This document shows, in pieces, positions 45,340-55,714 of a stretch of 64,000 nt of DNA. The position numbers and the translations under genes are program-made. A model generated the notes under the pieces. That model was not told where the DNA came from. It did not search any database and saw nothing but the letters and a program-made list of their open reading frames with translations. Source of the stretch: Hermatobates lingyangjiaoensis (Eukaryota > Arthropoda > Insecta > Hemiptera > Hermatobatidae); assembly GCA_026182355.1 (NCBI GenBank), contig JAPFBL010000003.1, positions 3,373,001-3,437,000 of the forward strand, in the 5' to 3' direction. Position 1 is the stretch's first letter; the number at the start of each line of letters is the position of its first letter.

Positions 45340-46345
45340 GAAAAAGAAGTATAACTAAAATAAGTATAATCATACCTCTTTATACAAATCAAAAACATTT
45401 CTACCCCATAGTCATACAAGCTACATGAAAGAGTAGAATAGACATAGCTATGTTAATGTTAAATTATAGATCATAAAACACATACCTATATACACTGTAT
45501 AAGTAAAATAAGAATAATCATACCTGTTTATACACATCAAAAACATTTCTACCCCCATAGTCATACAAGCTACATGAAAGAGTAGAATAGACATAGTTGT
45601 GTGAATGTTGACTTATAAATCATAAAACAAATACCTACTATACAACTATAAGGCAATATACACAGTATAACTAAAATAAGAGTAATCATACCTCTTTATA
45701 CAAATCAAAAACATTTCTACCCCATAGTCATACAATCTACATGGAAGAGTAGAATAGACATAGCTATGTGAATGTTGACTTATAAATCATAAAACAAATA
45801 CCTACTATACAACTATAAGGCAATATACACAGTATAACTAAAATAATAATAATCATACCTGTTTATACACATCAAAAACATTTCTACCCCCATAGTCATA
45901 CAAGCTACATGAAAGAGTAGAATAGACATAGTTGTGTAAATGTTGACTTATAGATCATAAAAACAAATACCTACTTAACATCTATAAGGCAATATACACA
46001 GTATAACTAAAATAATAATAATCATACCTGTTTATACACATCAAAAACATTTCTACCCCCATAGTCATACAAGCTACATGAAAGAGTAGAATAGACATAG
46101 TTGTGTAAATGTTGACTTATAAATCATAAAACAAATACCTACTATACAACTATAAGGCAATATACACAGTATAACTAAAATAAGTATAATCATACCTGTT
46201 TATATACATCAAAAACATTTCTACTCCCATAGTCATACAAGTTACATGAAACAGTAGAATAGACGTAGCTGTGTAAATGTTAACTTATAGATCATAAAAC
46301 ACATACCTATATACACAGTATAACTAAAATAAGAATTATCATACC
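45340..46345 (-). repeat. Tandem array of micro-exon-like units
   Basis: Six units with a spacing of about 150-170 bases share, on the - strand, a pyrimidine-rich lead TCTATTCTACTCTTTCATGTAG, a 45-46 nt body, and a GTATGATT donor. The bodies are 45376-45420, 45524-45569, 45692-45736, 45859-45904, 46028-46073 and 46196-46241. The last one has lost the acceptor AG. Between most units lies a second block TTATAG|TTGTATAGTAG|GTATTTG with an 11-nt body (45635-45645, 45802-45812, 45971-45981, 46139-46149). Confidence 0.85.
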
Positions 46346-49045
46346 TGTTTATCATACCTGTTCATAATCCTCAATAGTTTTTCCATTCCTTTATTATTTG
46401 AGTTAATTTTGTGAATAGAAGAGAGACAGCTATAAAATATACATTAAAATATCATAGAAAAGTCATTCTACTCAACAGTTCTGTGTTATCTCATACAGTA
46501 AAATATATGAGTAAACTTCTCCATATACCTGAAAAGAGTTTCTACACGCAAGACGACATGAAAATGTAGAATGGAAATATTTATGAAAATATAAATTTAA
46601 AGTTAATGAAACGTCTATTGCATACAAGAACCATAACTTACCTTACACTGTACAATAAAAATATGAGAATCATTCAACACATCTTCATCACGTCATATAC
46701 GTTTCCCCCCAACCCAAAAAACCCATATGAATTACTTGGAGAGTATTTTGCAAACATATATGTAACTATAGACATAAATACATCAAACACATCTACTATT
46801 CAACATATATGAGGTACCTCACACTATTACCTTTAATATAATTAAAGAAACTTGTAATCAAACCTCTCCTACACAACATCATCAACAGCGTTAATAGCCC
46901 CATAACACATGAGTTAACATAAGAGTAGATTAGAACAGTAATGGACATACAGATTTAAAAATATAAAACACCTATCTATTCAACGATAAGTTACCTGCAC
47001 AGTAGATTTACAATGAAAAGCCTTTGTCATATTTCTAAGGTAGTGGTTCTGAAACTGCTTGAAGTTGGGGAGCTCTTATTCTACAAATAGCTGAAAACAC
47101 ACTTTACAAATCTGCGAGAAATAATTTAATTAAATAAAATATATCGATACAAATAATCATAAAAAAGTAAAGAAAATTAGACTTACTTTCAGTTTGTTTA
47201 TTTTTCTGCCCAGGGAAATATAAACTTGAGCCTTAGTGTCTTCCTCTGTGTTTGGGGATAAAAAATTTGACAGGGATAGGGAGGAACTCGAATTGCTTCT
47301 TCAATCCATTGAACTGTTTTTATGTCAAGACTGTTTTAACTAAGGAGTTATGTTTTTGCAATTGTAGCATTTTTGTTCAGAGTGGTGAGCAAATGTCATC
47401 TCGCAATTGGTAAAACAAAGAGGAGGTGAGTAGCTCTTCTTTAGAAGAAATTTGCTGTTACTTATCACTCATAATAATGATGTGTTCACTAAAAGGGATG
47501 TAATGCTTAAGGTTAGGTATGGTGACTACGTTTTTATGACTGGATATATTATTCTGAATCACTCAGAGACACCTAGAAATCCTATAGACACCCTTTGAGA
47601 ATCAATCTTCTAAAGCCCTAACGGATCAAGATCGTTCTGGAAAGAACAGTGGATGTAAGAGGGTTTCGAACAGTGTACGAGGTTGAATGTCTGCTTAGCT
47701 GGGTACTGTAATAAGCTAAACTCATAACCTGAAATGATTACATGCATAAACACAAAACATGCCCACTAACCTGTGTACAGGTATCCTTTCGTCTGTACCT
47801 GCAACAGTACAAGCATCTTAATATTAAGTCAATGGTAATATAAAATATTGTGGATCTTTGTCAACCATGGTTGCGCCTAGTCATAATCAAATAGTTCTGG
47901 TATATGTCAAAGTTATATAATTAAAACATAAATTAGTTCAGATTTATGTTTTAATTAGATAACTTTGACATATACCAGACATAAAATAATTTTTCTAGAT
48001 TTCTTCATTTACAAACAGTCCTATTATATCCTAATAATAATTATTATTACATCTTAACATCCTTTCCAATGGTACTACAGATATATTTTGCTAATCGCTA
48101 TTCTTCAAAAGAAGAGTAAAAGTATAATTACCATGTGATAATTTTTCATGTTGTGATAGCTTGTTTTCCGTTCCATAAGAACGAGGGTTAGGAAAACGAT
48201 AGGCAGTGAGTGACTATCAGTGTTCATGAATAAATCAACATGTATGGGATTACTTACTACTAAAAACAATGTGCATCGCAGACATACTCAGGGTTCAGTC
48301 CAATAAATAAAAAAAGTGTATTTTTTATCAAATTCTATTATAATAACAAGTATTTTAGGTTTGTTTAATATCAGTGAATAAAAAGAAGTAATTAACTTAA
48401 TTGTAGTAAAGATTGAAATTAGCTACCATTTACCTAACTTATAATGTATAGCATATAATTTAACATATATGAGTTGACACATAGTTAAATTATAGTTAAA
48501 ATACAAGTTTTAACGTAAAATATCAATCGACATAATCTCCGAACAAAAAGAAATTGTTAATACTACCTTCGTAATATATTACCTCTTTGCATTGTTCGCC
48601 ATCTTTTTTTTACCAAGAGCAATATCGGACTATTTCAGTTGAATAAAAAAAAAGTTACTTTATATCAAATTTTATCGTAATAACACGTATTCTAGGTTTC
48701 TTTGTTATCGGTGAATCAAAAAGAAGTAATTAACTTCTAAAGTTAAGTAAAAGTTTAAGTTTATTACTTCTTAAGTAAAGAAGAAAATTAACAACCATTT
48801 ACCTTACAATTTATAACACATAGTTTAACGTATATGTATTGACACATAGTTAAATTATAGTTTAAAGAGTAGTGTTGGCATAGAATATCAAGTGACATTA
48901 TGTGTGAACAAAGGAAAATTGTTGAATTTACCTTGGCATAAGCCGAAGTGGATGTTCCGCCATGTTCCCCCGACGAATAGCTTTCCGGAGACTGGTTGTG
49001 GCATGCAAAGAACTTTAGGGAGTCCAAAAGTTCACTTAAGCAGTC
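45376..49045 (-). CDS. Candidate micro-exon gene (partial model)
   Basis: The 46-nt exons (phase 2 to 0) and 11-nt exons (phase 0 to 2) alternate. Joined in order they stay in frame and would encode a 19-residue repeat, SLYDYGGRNVFDVYKQLYS. The complementary phases of two exon types are not expected of a random repeat. Upstream on the - strand are diverged candidates that also enter in phase 2 and end in CAG before a GT: 46358-46388 (NGKTIEDYEQ), 46529-46541 (NSFQ), 46995-47034 (NMTKAFHCKSTVQ) and 47771-47798 (YRRKDTCTQ). Schistosome micro-exon genes encode secreted proteins from tandem tiny exons, and this architecture resembles them. No signal-peptide exon, stop exon or transcript is seen, and two units are 45 nt and shift frame, so the model is provisional. 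Confidence 0.45.
47897..47978. repeat. Near-perfect hairpin, arms of about 37 bases
   Basis: CTGGTATATGTCAAAGTTAT and onward to AAACATAAAT is followed after 8 bases by the reverse complement ATTTATGTTTTAATTAGATA and onward to ATATACCAG, with one mismatch. It lies among the candidate micro-exons. Confidence 0.85.
48306..48965. repeat. Tandem duplication, period about 340 bases
   Basis: Copy 1 (48306-48640) and copy 2 (48642-48965) share ATCAAATTxTATxxTAATAAC, AAAAAGAAGTAATTAACTT, ACCATTTACC and TGACACATAGTTAAATTATAG in order. The donor-like GTA at the end of the 114-nt exon in copy 2 has a counterpart in copy 1 (ACGAAG|GTAGTA), suggesting the exon region was duplicated too. Confidence 0.7.
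48932..49045 (-). CDS. Candidate 114-nt internal exon upstream of the micro-exon array
   Basis: The acceptor is TCTGTTCTAG and the donor is GCCAAG|GTAAAT. It has 38 codons, phase 0 to 0, and only this frame is open. It encodes DCLSELLDSLKFFACHNQ, then SPESYSSGEHGGTSTSAYAK. The composition is distinctly more G+C-rich than the surrounding DNA. It could be a 5' exon of the micro-exon gene or belong to a separate gene. No family is recognised. Confidence 0.45.
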
Positions 49046-49079
49046 CTAGAACAGAGTGGCCAACCCCATTATGACTGGT

Positions 49080-52000
49080 TATTTTAATTGGACGTTTTCA
49101 TTTTACACTGTTCAGTTAGACTATATATTTTATTATTATTGCTGTATGGTTTACATTATTAAGGAATTGGGAATAATAGTTATAATTTAAATATAACATT
49201 TTTTAAGAATAACTTCCAGAAATAAGTTCCAGAAAACATATTAAATTTCTAAATATCTTAAAATAAAAAATGTGTGCATAGTACGTTTGACTACTTATCA
49301 TGCACTACATGCAAATGCTATCCTTCCCATAATCATTGATATAATTTCTAAGTATGGGCATTTGGACAAGTACCTTCTGATTACTTAATATGAAAGATTA
49401 CACTACAGAAATAATCTCATTAAATGAACAACTATAAACAGAAATATTGTACAAAGTATAATGTGTGCAAAATATAAAAAAAACTGAAGAAGTATGCACT
49501 CAACAGTACTGTGAGTAAATATAAAGTCAAAATCATCGATAATCAATTTAATTAATTGATTATTCTAATGTGGCTGTCTTCATTATTCAAATTATAAAGA
49601 GTGTATAATCAATAATTATAGAGTTTGAAAAAATATTTGCAATTCGTGATTGAAGGTCTCCACTCCAAATAGAGGGATTTTTAAACCTTCAAATAAATTG
49701 TATTGTAATGGACTACATTTGTAGGAGCAACAATAACACTTTATTGTTCAATTAGTTATTTCTAATGAATGCCCACAAGCATTTTACTGGTTTGATGCAA
49801 ATGTAATCAATATTTAAAGCTGTGGAAAAAAAGGTTCAATTGTCATTTTTAAACAATGTTCAGCAAAATAAATTGCATCAATACCAATTATAAAAATAAA
49901 ATATCTTTCTTTTTTAAATTACAACCGCAATATGAAATTTACTTCTCATCCATCAACAACTTAAGTAAGTTACACCTTCTTAATGTACAATGAATGTTTA
50001 ATTAATATTATTTCATTTTTAGGGCAATTAAGTTGTAAAATGTTTCATATATACAAAACAGAATGCTTAATACTATATTATTTATGAAGAGTGAACATGG
50101 ACATCTTTAATATGATAGATGTGAAAAATATTCTCTTTAAATAATGCTACTGAATTATAAGAAGTATAACTTTCATAATTCCTTCTAATAAACTTAATGG
50201 AAATACTATTTCTTTATTCATCTTAAAATATAGTAATTGTAAAAAATAAATCAAGCAATAATATTTTAATTAGTTTAGTATATTTCTAAATAAATAGTTA
50301 TAATGTAAAATATTCTGTAGCAAATATGTACTACAATAAATAAATAACTATACTTCATAAATAAACCGTAATAAGCATTTCAAATCTTTTTTAACATTAT
50401 GCTGATAATCCAGAAGAGTTTATTTTAGCAAAAAAATACGAAATGTGTTAACCAGAAAGAATGCTAATTTAAAATTCAACCCACTATATTCATTGAAAGT
50501 AATCATTAAGTAATCATCTAATTATTTGCATATGCTATTAATATTAAACTATTACAGTAAAATCGTACTTACGGTTCGAAGTTATCATTATATGAAAATC
50601 AAGTTGATTGAATAAACTAATTTATTAGAACTTTATTTAAAGGCACTCCCGAAAGCGTAACACTTTACTGGAGATTATGGCGACAGTTTTGTTTATTTAC
50701 AGTTTCTTTAAAATAAAAATTATTTTCATAATTTTCAACAATTGTATAGAAGTTCATTTGTTATTTCTTTCAGAAATATCTGATTTGATCTATGCTCAAC
50801 ATAACACTATAAATTGTTACTTTATAGCCAGAGAATGTGTATTAATATTTCTTGTACCATAACTCTGCAAAACTAAACAGATCTATCATCATGCTAAATC
50901 ACTGATAAATAATCATTACTTTTTTCAAGTTATCCTGTAAAGAGTAGCATCTAATCACCTTCGTTCCTTCATTATTATTAAATACTGTAAAGCATTCTAG
51001 AAATCCCATTTGACGTGATTTCAATTTTTTTCATTGGGATATTATTTCATATTGGCTTCTGTATATCATCTATAGACTGTTGAGTGAATATTGAAAGCTA
51101 GTTAGAGAAACAATTATTGACTGATGAATTTTTGGATTAACGTTTAAGTTAAAGTTGAATAAGTTGAATACAGTGATTTGTCTTATTCAATTGAACGGCA
51201 AAGAAAACTGAAATGAGCATGAAACATTTTTAGATAGTAAAAATAAGGTTATGTTAATTAGATTTTGAATGTTTTCTGTTTTTGTAAAATATATTTATAC
51301 ATCCATCTGTAAGTAAGAAGTATTTCCTGTACAATATAAGGAAATCGTTAAAAATCCCTACTCTAAATACACTTGAGTTAGGCAAAGTTTAGGACTTTCA
51401 ATGTAGAATGTCGTTTGTGTGGTATCACAAAGGACCAATGTTTGGCCTCTGTTCCTCTTGTGGGACTGCCACTGCAACTTAGCCTATCTGTTGACCTCTT
51501 ACGAATGCCCTGTGAATAAAACTAAAAGATTCACAGTATTATAAAACTAAAGATAATCGAGCTAAACAGAAATCGAATTTGCCTAACATTGAACCATAGG
51601 AGACTTGTGCCTTTTGACATAGACATTTTTAAGAAATCTAACCAGAGGTGTATTGTGAGTTTTATTAGAAATTGTACAACAGTTATGTAAACGTATCACT
51701 TTTATAATTTTATTTTGCAATCCTCTGAGGGAAAAAAGTTATCTGTTCTAGAATATAATATTCAATTAAACAGATATAAATAAAGACTATAAAGTAATGT
51801 TGTTTTTTTTTAAAATAACCCTGTTTTCTTTCAAATGTATAATAATTAATTTCATCATAACAATAATAACTTTCCATATCAGCATCATTCGGCTATCCTG
51901 AATCAAATATGATACTTGCCAAAGCAATGTGGGTTCCTTAACCCATTAAGTCCCACGAAGCTAAATATTTTGAATATTGCATTGAAACTTTATATACTTA

Positions 52001-53000
52001 TTAAAATAAGGTTTATAAGAACGAATTGAAAGGCAAAAATAATTTATTTTCATTAGAAATAATAAAAAACAACTGCCCTATATATATGACACTGGGCTAA
52101 TGTGTATATATTTCGCATTCATGCCAATATACATTTAACAGAAGTTACGGTAGCTGTATCGTCATTAAATAAATGGTTTGAAATAAGTGGAAAGGTTTAT
52201 AATTTTAAAGAAGTTTAGCAGGGACATCAGGTGTGAGGGAAGAGAGAATCAATCAATACCCATTTCTTTTTTAAATCCTCCTTGGAATTAAAAAAAGATA
52301 TTAGGGTATAGAATGGAAGAAAGATAAATAAGAAAAAGGGGTAATTTTAAAGAAGAAACTCTTTCGATATTAAATTTCAATATCAAAATAGAGATAACTT
52401 TAAGAGGTCCTAAAAGTCATATTGAAAAATAGCACTCTTATGTTTGCCAGAAATGAGCATAAATGTAAATTAATTGAGGAAATGGTAAAAATAACTGTAT
52501 TGAGTTTGGAGAAGTTTGATTACTCTACATAGGTTATGTGTTGTACGAAAGATTAGTGTATAGCAGACGATGAAGATTTTCTGTATAGCAGAAAGTGATA
52601 TGAAATGGTTTCTTGACAATTATTACGACTTCATCGTGGTGAAATGTCTGTCCACTGTAAAAAATATTTGCATCGAAGACATTGTTTTAAAGATATGTGG
52701 AGTAAATTTCTGACTTAAAAGAACAGTAAACAACTACAAAGAGAAATGTACATTAAGGCATGCGATAAAACAGTGGACAATACTGATAATATAATCTGTT
52801 CTATCTGATCTCACCACAAGAAACACATTTTTGGGTTAATAATTGAATTGAATTTTTCTGGCTTTTTCAATATTGTTGAATAACTATTAATAAAAGAAAA
52901 AAATATCACCGGTAAGAAACACCGTAGGAGGAAACTATCAAATGAAGTAATACGATCCCAATCCTAAAATAAAATAAATCTTATATTAACATTGTTCCAG
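49080..53000. other. AT-rich interval, no gene recognised
   Basis: Mostly AT-rich with no confident exon. On the - strand a possible first exon reads ATAATGATAACTTCGAACC|GTAAGT (donor at about 50573), with a G+C-richer stretch upstream (50640-50680). It could be the 5' end of the micro-exon gene, but its phase does not join the 114-nt exon directly. 51400-51620 is a G+C-richer patch with short frames only. Confidence 0.35.
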
Positions 53001-53028
53001 TAATATCTGATACGGTAGTGAATTTCAG

Positions 53029-53177
53029 AGTTCTCCGCATCTATGGATCTGTGAATTGGGCCATGACTATCAGACTGTTAGAAAAGGAGGTAGTAAGAAA
53101 GAGTGCACGAGGGATGAGTACCGGCTCAACCGTTCACCGCAGCTGTCATCATTCAGTCAATCTTTATCGAGATTCAA
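53029..53177 (+). CDS. Orphan exon-like segment
   Basis: The acceptor is GTGAATTTCAG and the possible donor is TTCAA|GTGTTG. It is open for 49 codons: SSPHLWICELGHDYQTVRKG, then GSKKECTRDEYRLNRSPQLS and SFSQSLSRF. It looks like hydrophilic Ser/Lys/Arg-rich protein and has coding-like composition, but I recognise no family and find no partner exons. Longer frames over it in other registers are shadows. Confidence 0.3.
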
Positions 53178-53179
53178 GT

Positions 53180-55240
53180 GTTGCACAATTTGTAATTTAC
53201 TGCATTATACTTGTATCAATGAAATTCTTTTTCTTTACCCTAGTGTCAATTAATAGTGAACAATATATCTCCATGGGCTTATCTATTTTTATTAACAATT
53301 TTTAAAAGGTAAATGGAAACTTCTTCGTCTAGAGTAAAATATTTATAGATACATCGTTTAGATTTAGGAAGATACGTCAACTCTATCCGGTAAATTTTAA
53401 ATAATCATCTTGTAAAATAATCATTTTTTAAATTTGTTCACCCTTTCAGAGAGTTTAATGAACATCAACAAATTTAGATAGAAAGCTTAGAGGAAACATA
53501 TTTCGGCAGTTTTCATGTTAACAGATTATTTGCTTTTCGCGATTTTCACCCGCAAGGTAATGAAGGAAAATTCTTCCATAGGGTTGTGTTAATTCATATG
53601 TAACTACCTTTTGACCTTCCTGCTCTAGGGCATATCTCGATCCCCAAGTCTCTAGCTCTCAAATTTGGATTTCAATATGTTAAATAAATTTATTTGTAAC
53701 CCTGACTCAACGATCGGTACAAAGTACCACTTAACGTTCCCCACATGTCCTGTCGTGGTATTGTTAGTTTCACTACTGTTCATATACATAAAGAAAAAAA
53801 GTAGATTAATACCGACAAAAACTCAATTAACAGTGAAAAAAAAAGGATGCAAGATATAATCAAACGGAAAACTGTAAGTACAACGAAACTGAGAAAAACT
53901 CACCAAACCGTAGTTTTCTGAATGTTTTGTCTGTTAGTTCATTGATTGTCCTTACAGACTACATCATTTTGTAGCTGTATATTACTAAATATTAAAGCCA
54001 GACCATTTAATAATACAATACGTTTTTAAAAGTAAAAACGGGTTGCGGTCAGTTTTCTGGATCTGATGTAGTCCACAATCAATCAAATGAAGTGAGCTTT
54101 TGTCCATTTTTTTCTTTTATGTTCCGTATATATTTATATACTTATTAAAGGGAATGTGTTTTGAAGGAATTTAAAGGGCACAAATGAGTTGAAATAGAAT
54201 AGCTGTTTGTATTTTGAGTGAATAAAACGAGCAAAATGTATATTGAAAGGAGTTAACAAAAGTCTCCGAATATTAATTCATAATAATAAAGTACTCTATA
54301 ATGGCAGATTGGGCAAGTAAAAACATATTTATACCTACAGACGCGTTATTCTCATCTCACGATAAATAACCCAAAACTAATTGTTAACTGGTTTATCAGT
54401 GTTCAGAGAGTTATCAAAGCTTTATATTATAGTTGAATGTTACAGTATTTTGTTAAAACCGATGGTCTTTACCTTTTCAATTGGTTGTTTTGTTCATTAG
54501 TGCTATCTGAAGGTCTTGATAACAAGAGCAATTGGTTATCCAATATACATTAATGAATAATTAAACTATTGAGAAAACAGATTTATTACAATATTCAAGA
54601 AATTTTGGAAAAAAAATTGTTTTGTTTTGTTTGCCACACTGTTTTTTTTTTCAAATTTTTGGACACAGTTTTCTGTGCAATTAGATTAATGCACAAAGGA
54701 AGCCTTTTAGCCATTGTTAATTCAATATGATTGATATGACTGGAAAATGATAGTACACGTGCATAAAAAACCCTCAGCACTATCTGAGCCTTAGAGTCTC
54801 ACCATTCGTGGTTAACTACCTTTACACTTAACTTCACCATCCTTAAACGTTAAGTTTTAAAATGAAGCAGGCGTGAATATGAAATGTTATTGAAACTGAC
54901 AGGGTGTTTACGTATGGCTAAAAAACGGATTTGCCACATTGAGATATGTGGGTAATGTAAAATTATTGTCCTCATTCGCACTCTGGTTTTTCTTACATTT
55001 TTCTAAAAAAAAATTGTATTTGTGGCAAAAGAAACTCTTGTTGTGTCAAAAAATGAAAAAATCATAGATATATATATAATTCAGACACTGATTGCAACAT
55101 ACGTACCATAGTGCAAAATAAATATGGGTCGATGTATTTGTCGGTGAATACATGAAAGGAGATAAACAATAGACTTACCATTAATTGAAAGTAATACCTT
55201 TTTATGAACAGACTAGCTACTTTATAAAGAAATTTCGTAT
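53180..55240. other. AT-rich interval, no gene recognised
   Basis: No supported exon, repeat or RNA gene was seen. Short frames around 53665-53859 and 54595-54780 look random. Confidence 0.4.
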
Positions 55241-55243
55241 GTA

Positions 55244-55249
55244 TTTATT
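55244..55249 (-). other. Candidate poly(A) signal of the DNAJB12-like gene
   Basis: AATAAA on the - strand about 350 bases past the stop. Other AT-rich hexamers occur nearby, so the choice is tentative. Confidence 0.3.
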
Positions 55250-55479
55250 TATAAAATCAATTAATGAACAATATAAAGAAAATCATTAATACTTTATTAC
55301 ATGATAAATAGAAAAAAAAATATTACTGAAATGAAAAGGTTTTTTTTTTAATGGTAAAATATTGTTCTAAAAAAACTGAATTCAAGTAGGAACAATAAAA
55401 AAAGAAACTGAGTTTAATATTAAATAACAACAATTATATACAATAACACAGTTGCAAATCACATTGAGAAGAATCCTAT

Positions 55480-55523
<44 letters not shown>
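55480..55523. repeat. (TA)n microsatellite
   Basis: About 20 TA units just downstream of the DNAJB12-like stop codon. Confidence 0.9.
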
Positions 55524-55527
<4 letters not shown>

Positions 55528-55598
55528 GGTCCATACAATTGTATAAAGTGTTTTATAAAATAATGGTAACAAGACGAGATGAAGGCTGTGAGGACTAC

Positions 55599-55714
55599 TT
55601 AAGCTTTAGAATTGATTCGCTGGAGCGACTCGCAAGAAGGGGTTCTAAAAGCTTGGGCCTTTTTGAACAGATCTGCATCACCATAGCTACGAGCTCTCCA
55701 CATCATGTTGTCTT
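55599..55714 (-). CDS. DNAJB12: DNAJB12-like terminal exon with stop
   Basis: The acceptor is TTTCTTTGTAG. It encodes KDNMMWRARSYGDADLFKKA and QAFRTPSCESLQRINSKA, then TAA. It aligns without gaps with the DNAJB12 tail through TPSC. A longer + strand frame over it (55452-55865) is antisense. Confidence 0.85.

Noticed and set aside
45340..46345. CRISPR-like array (regular repeats)
   Set aside because: The repeats are long (about 150-170 bases), the context is eukaryotic with introns, and the spacers are themselves repeated. The splice-site pattern explains the structure better.
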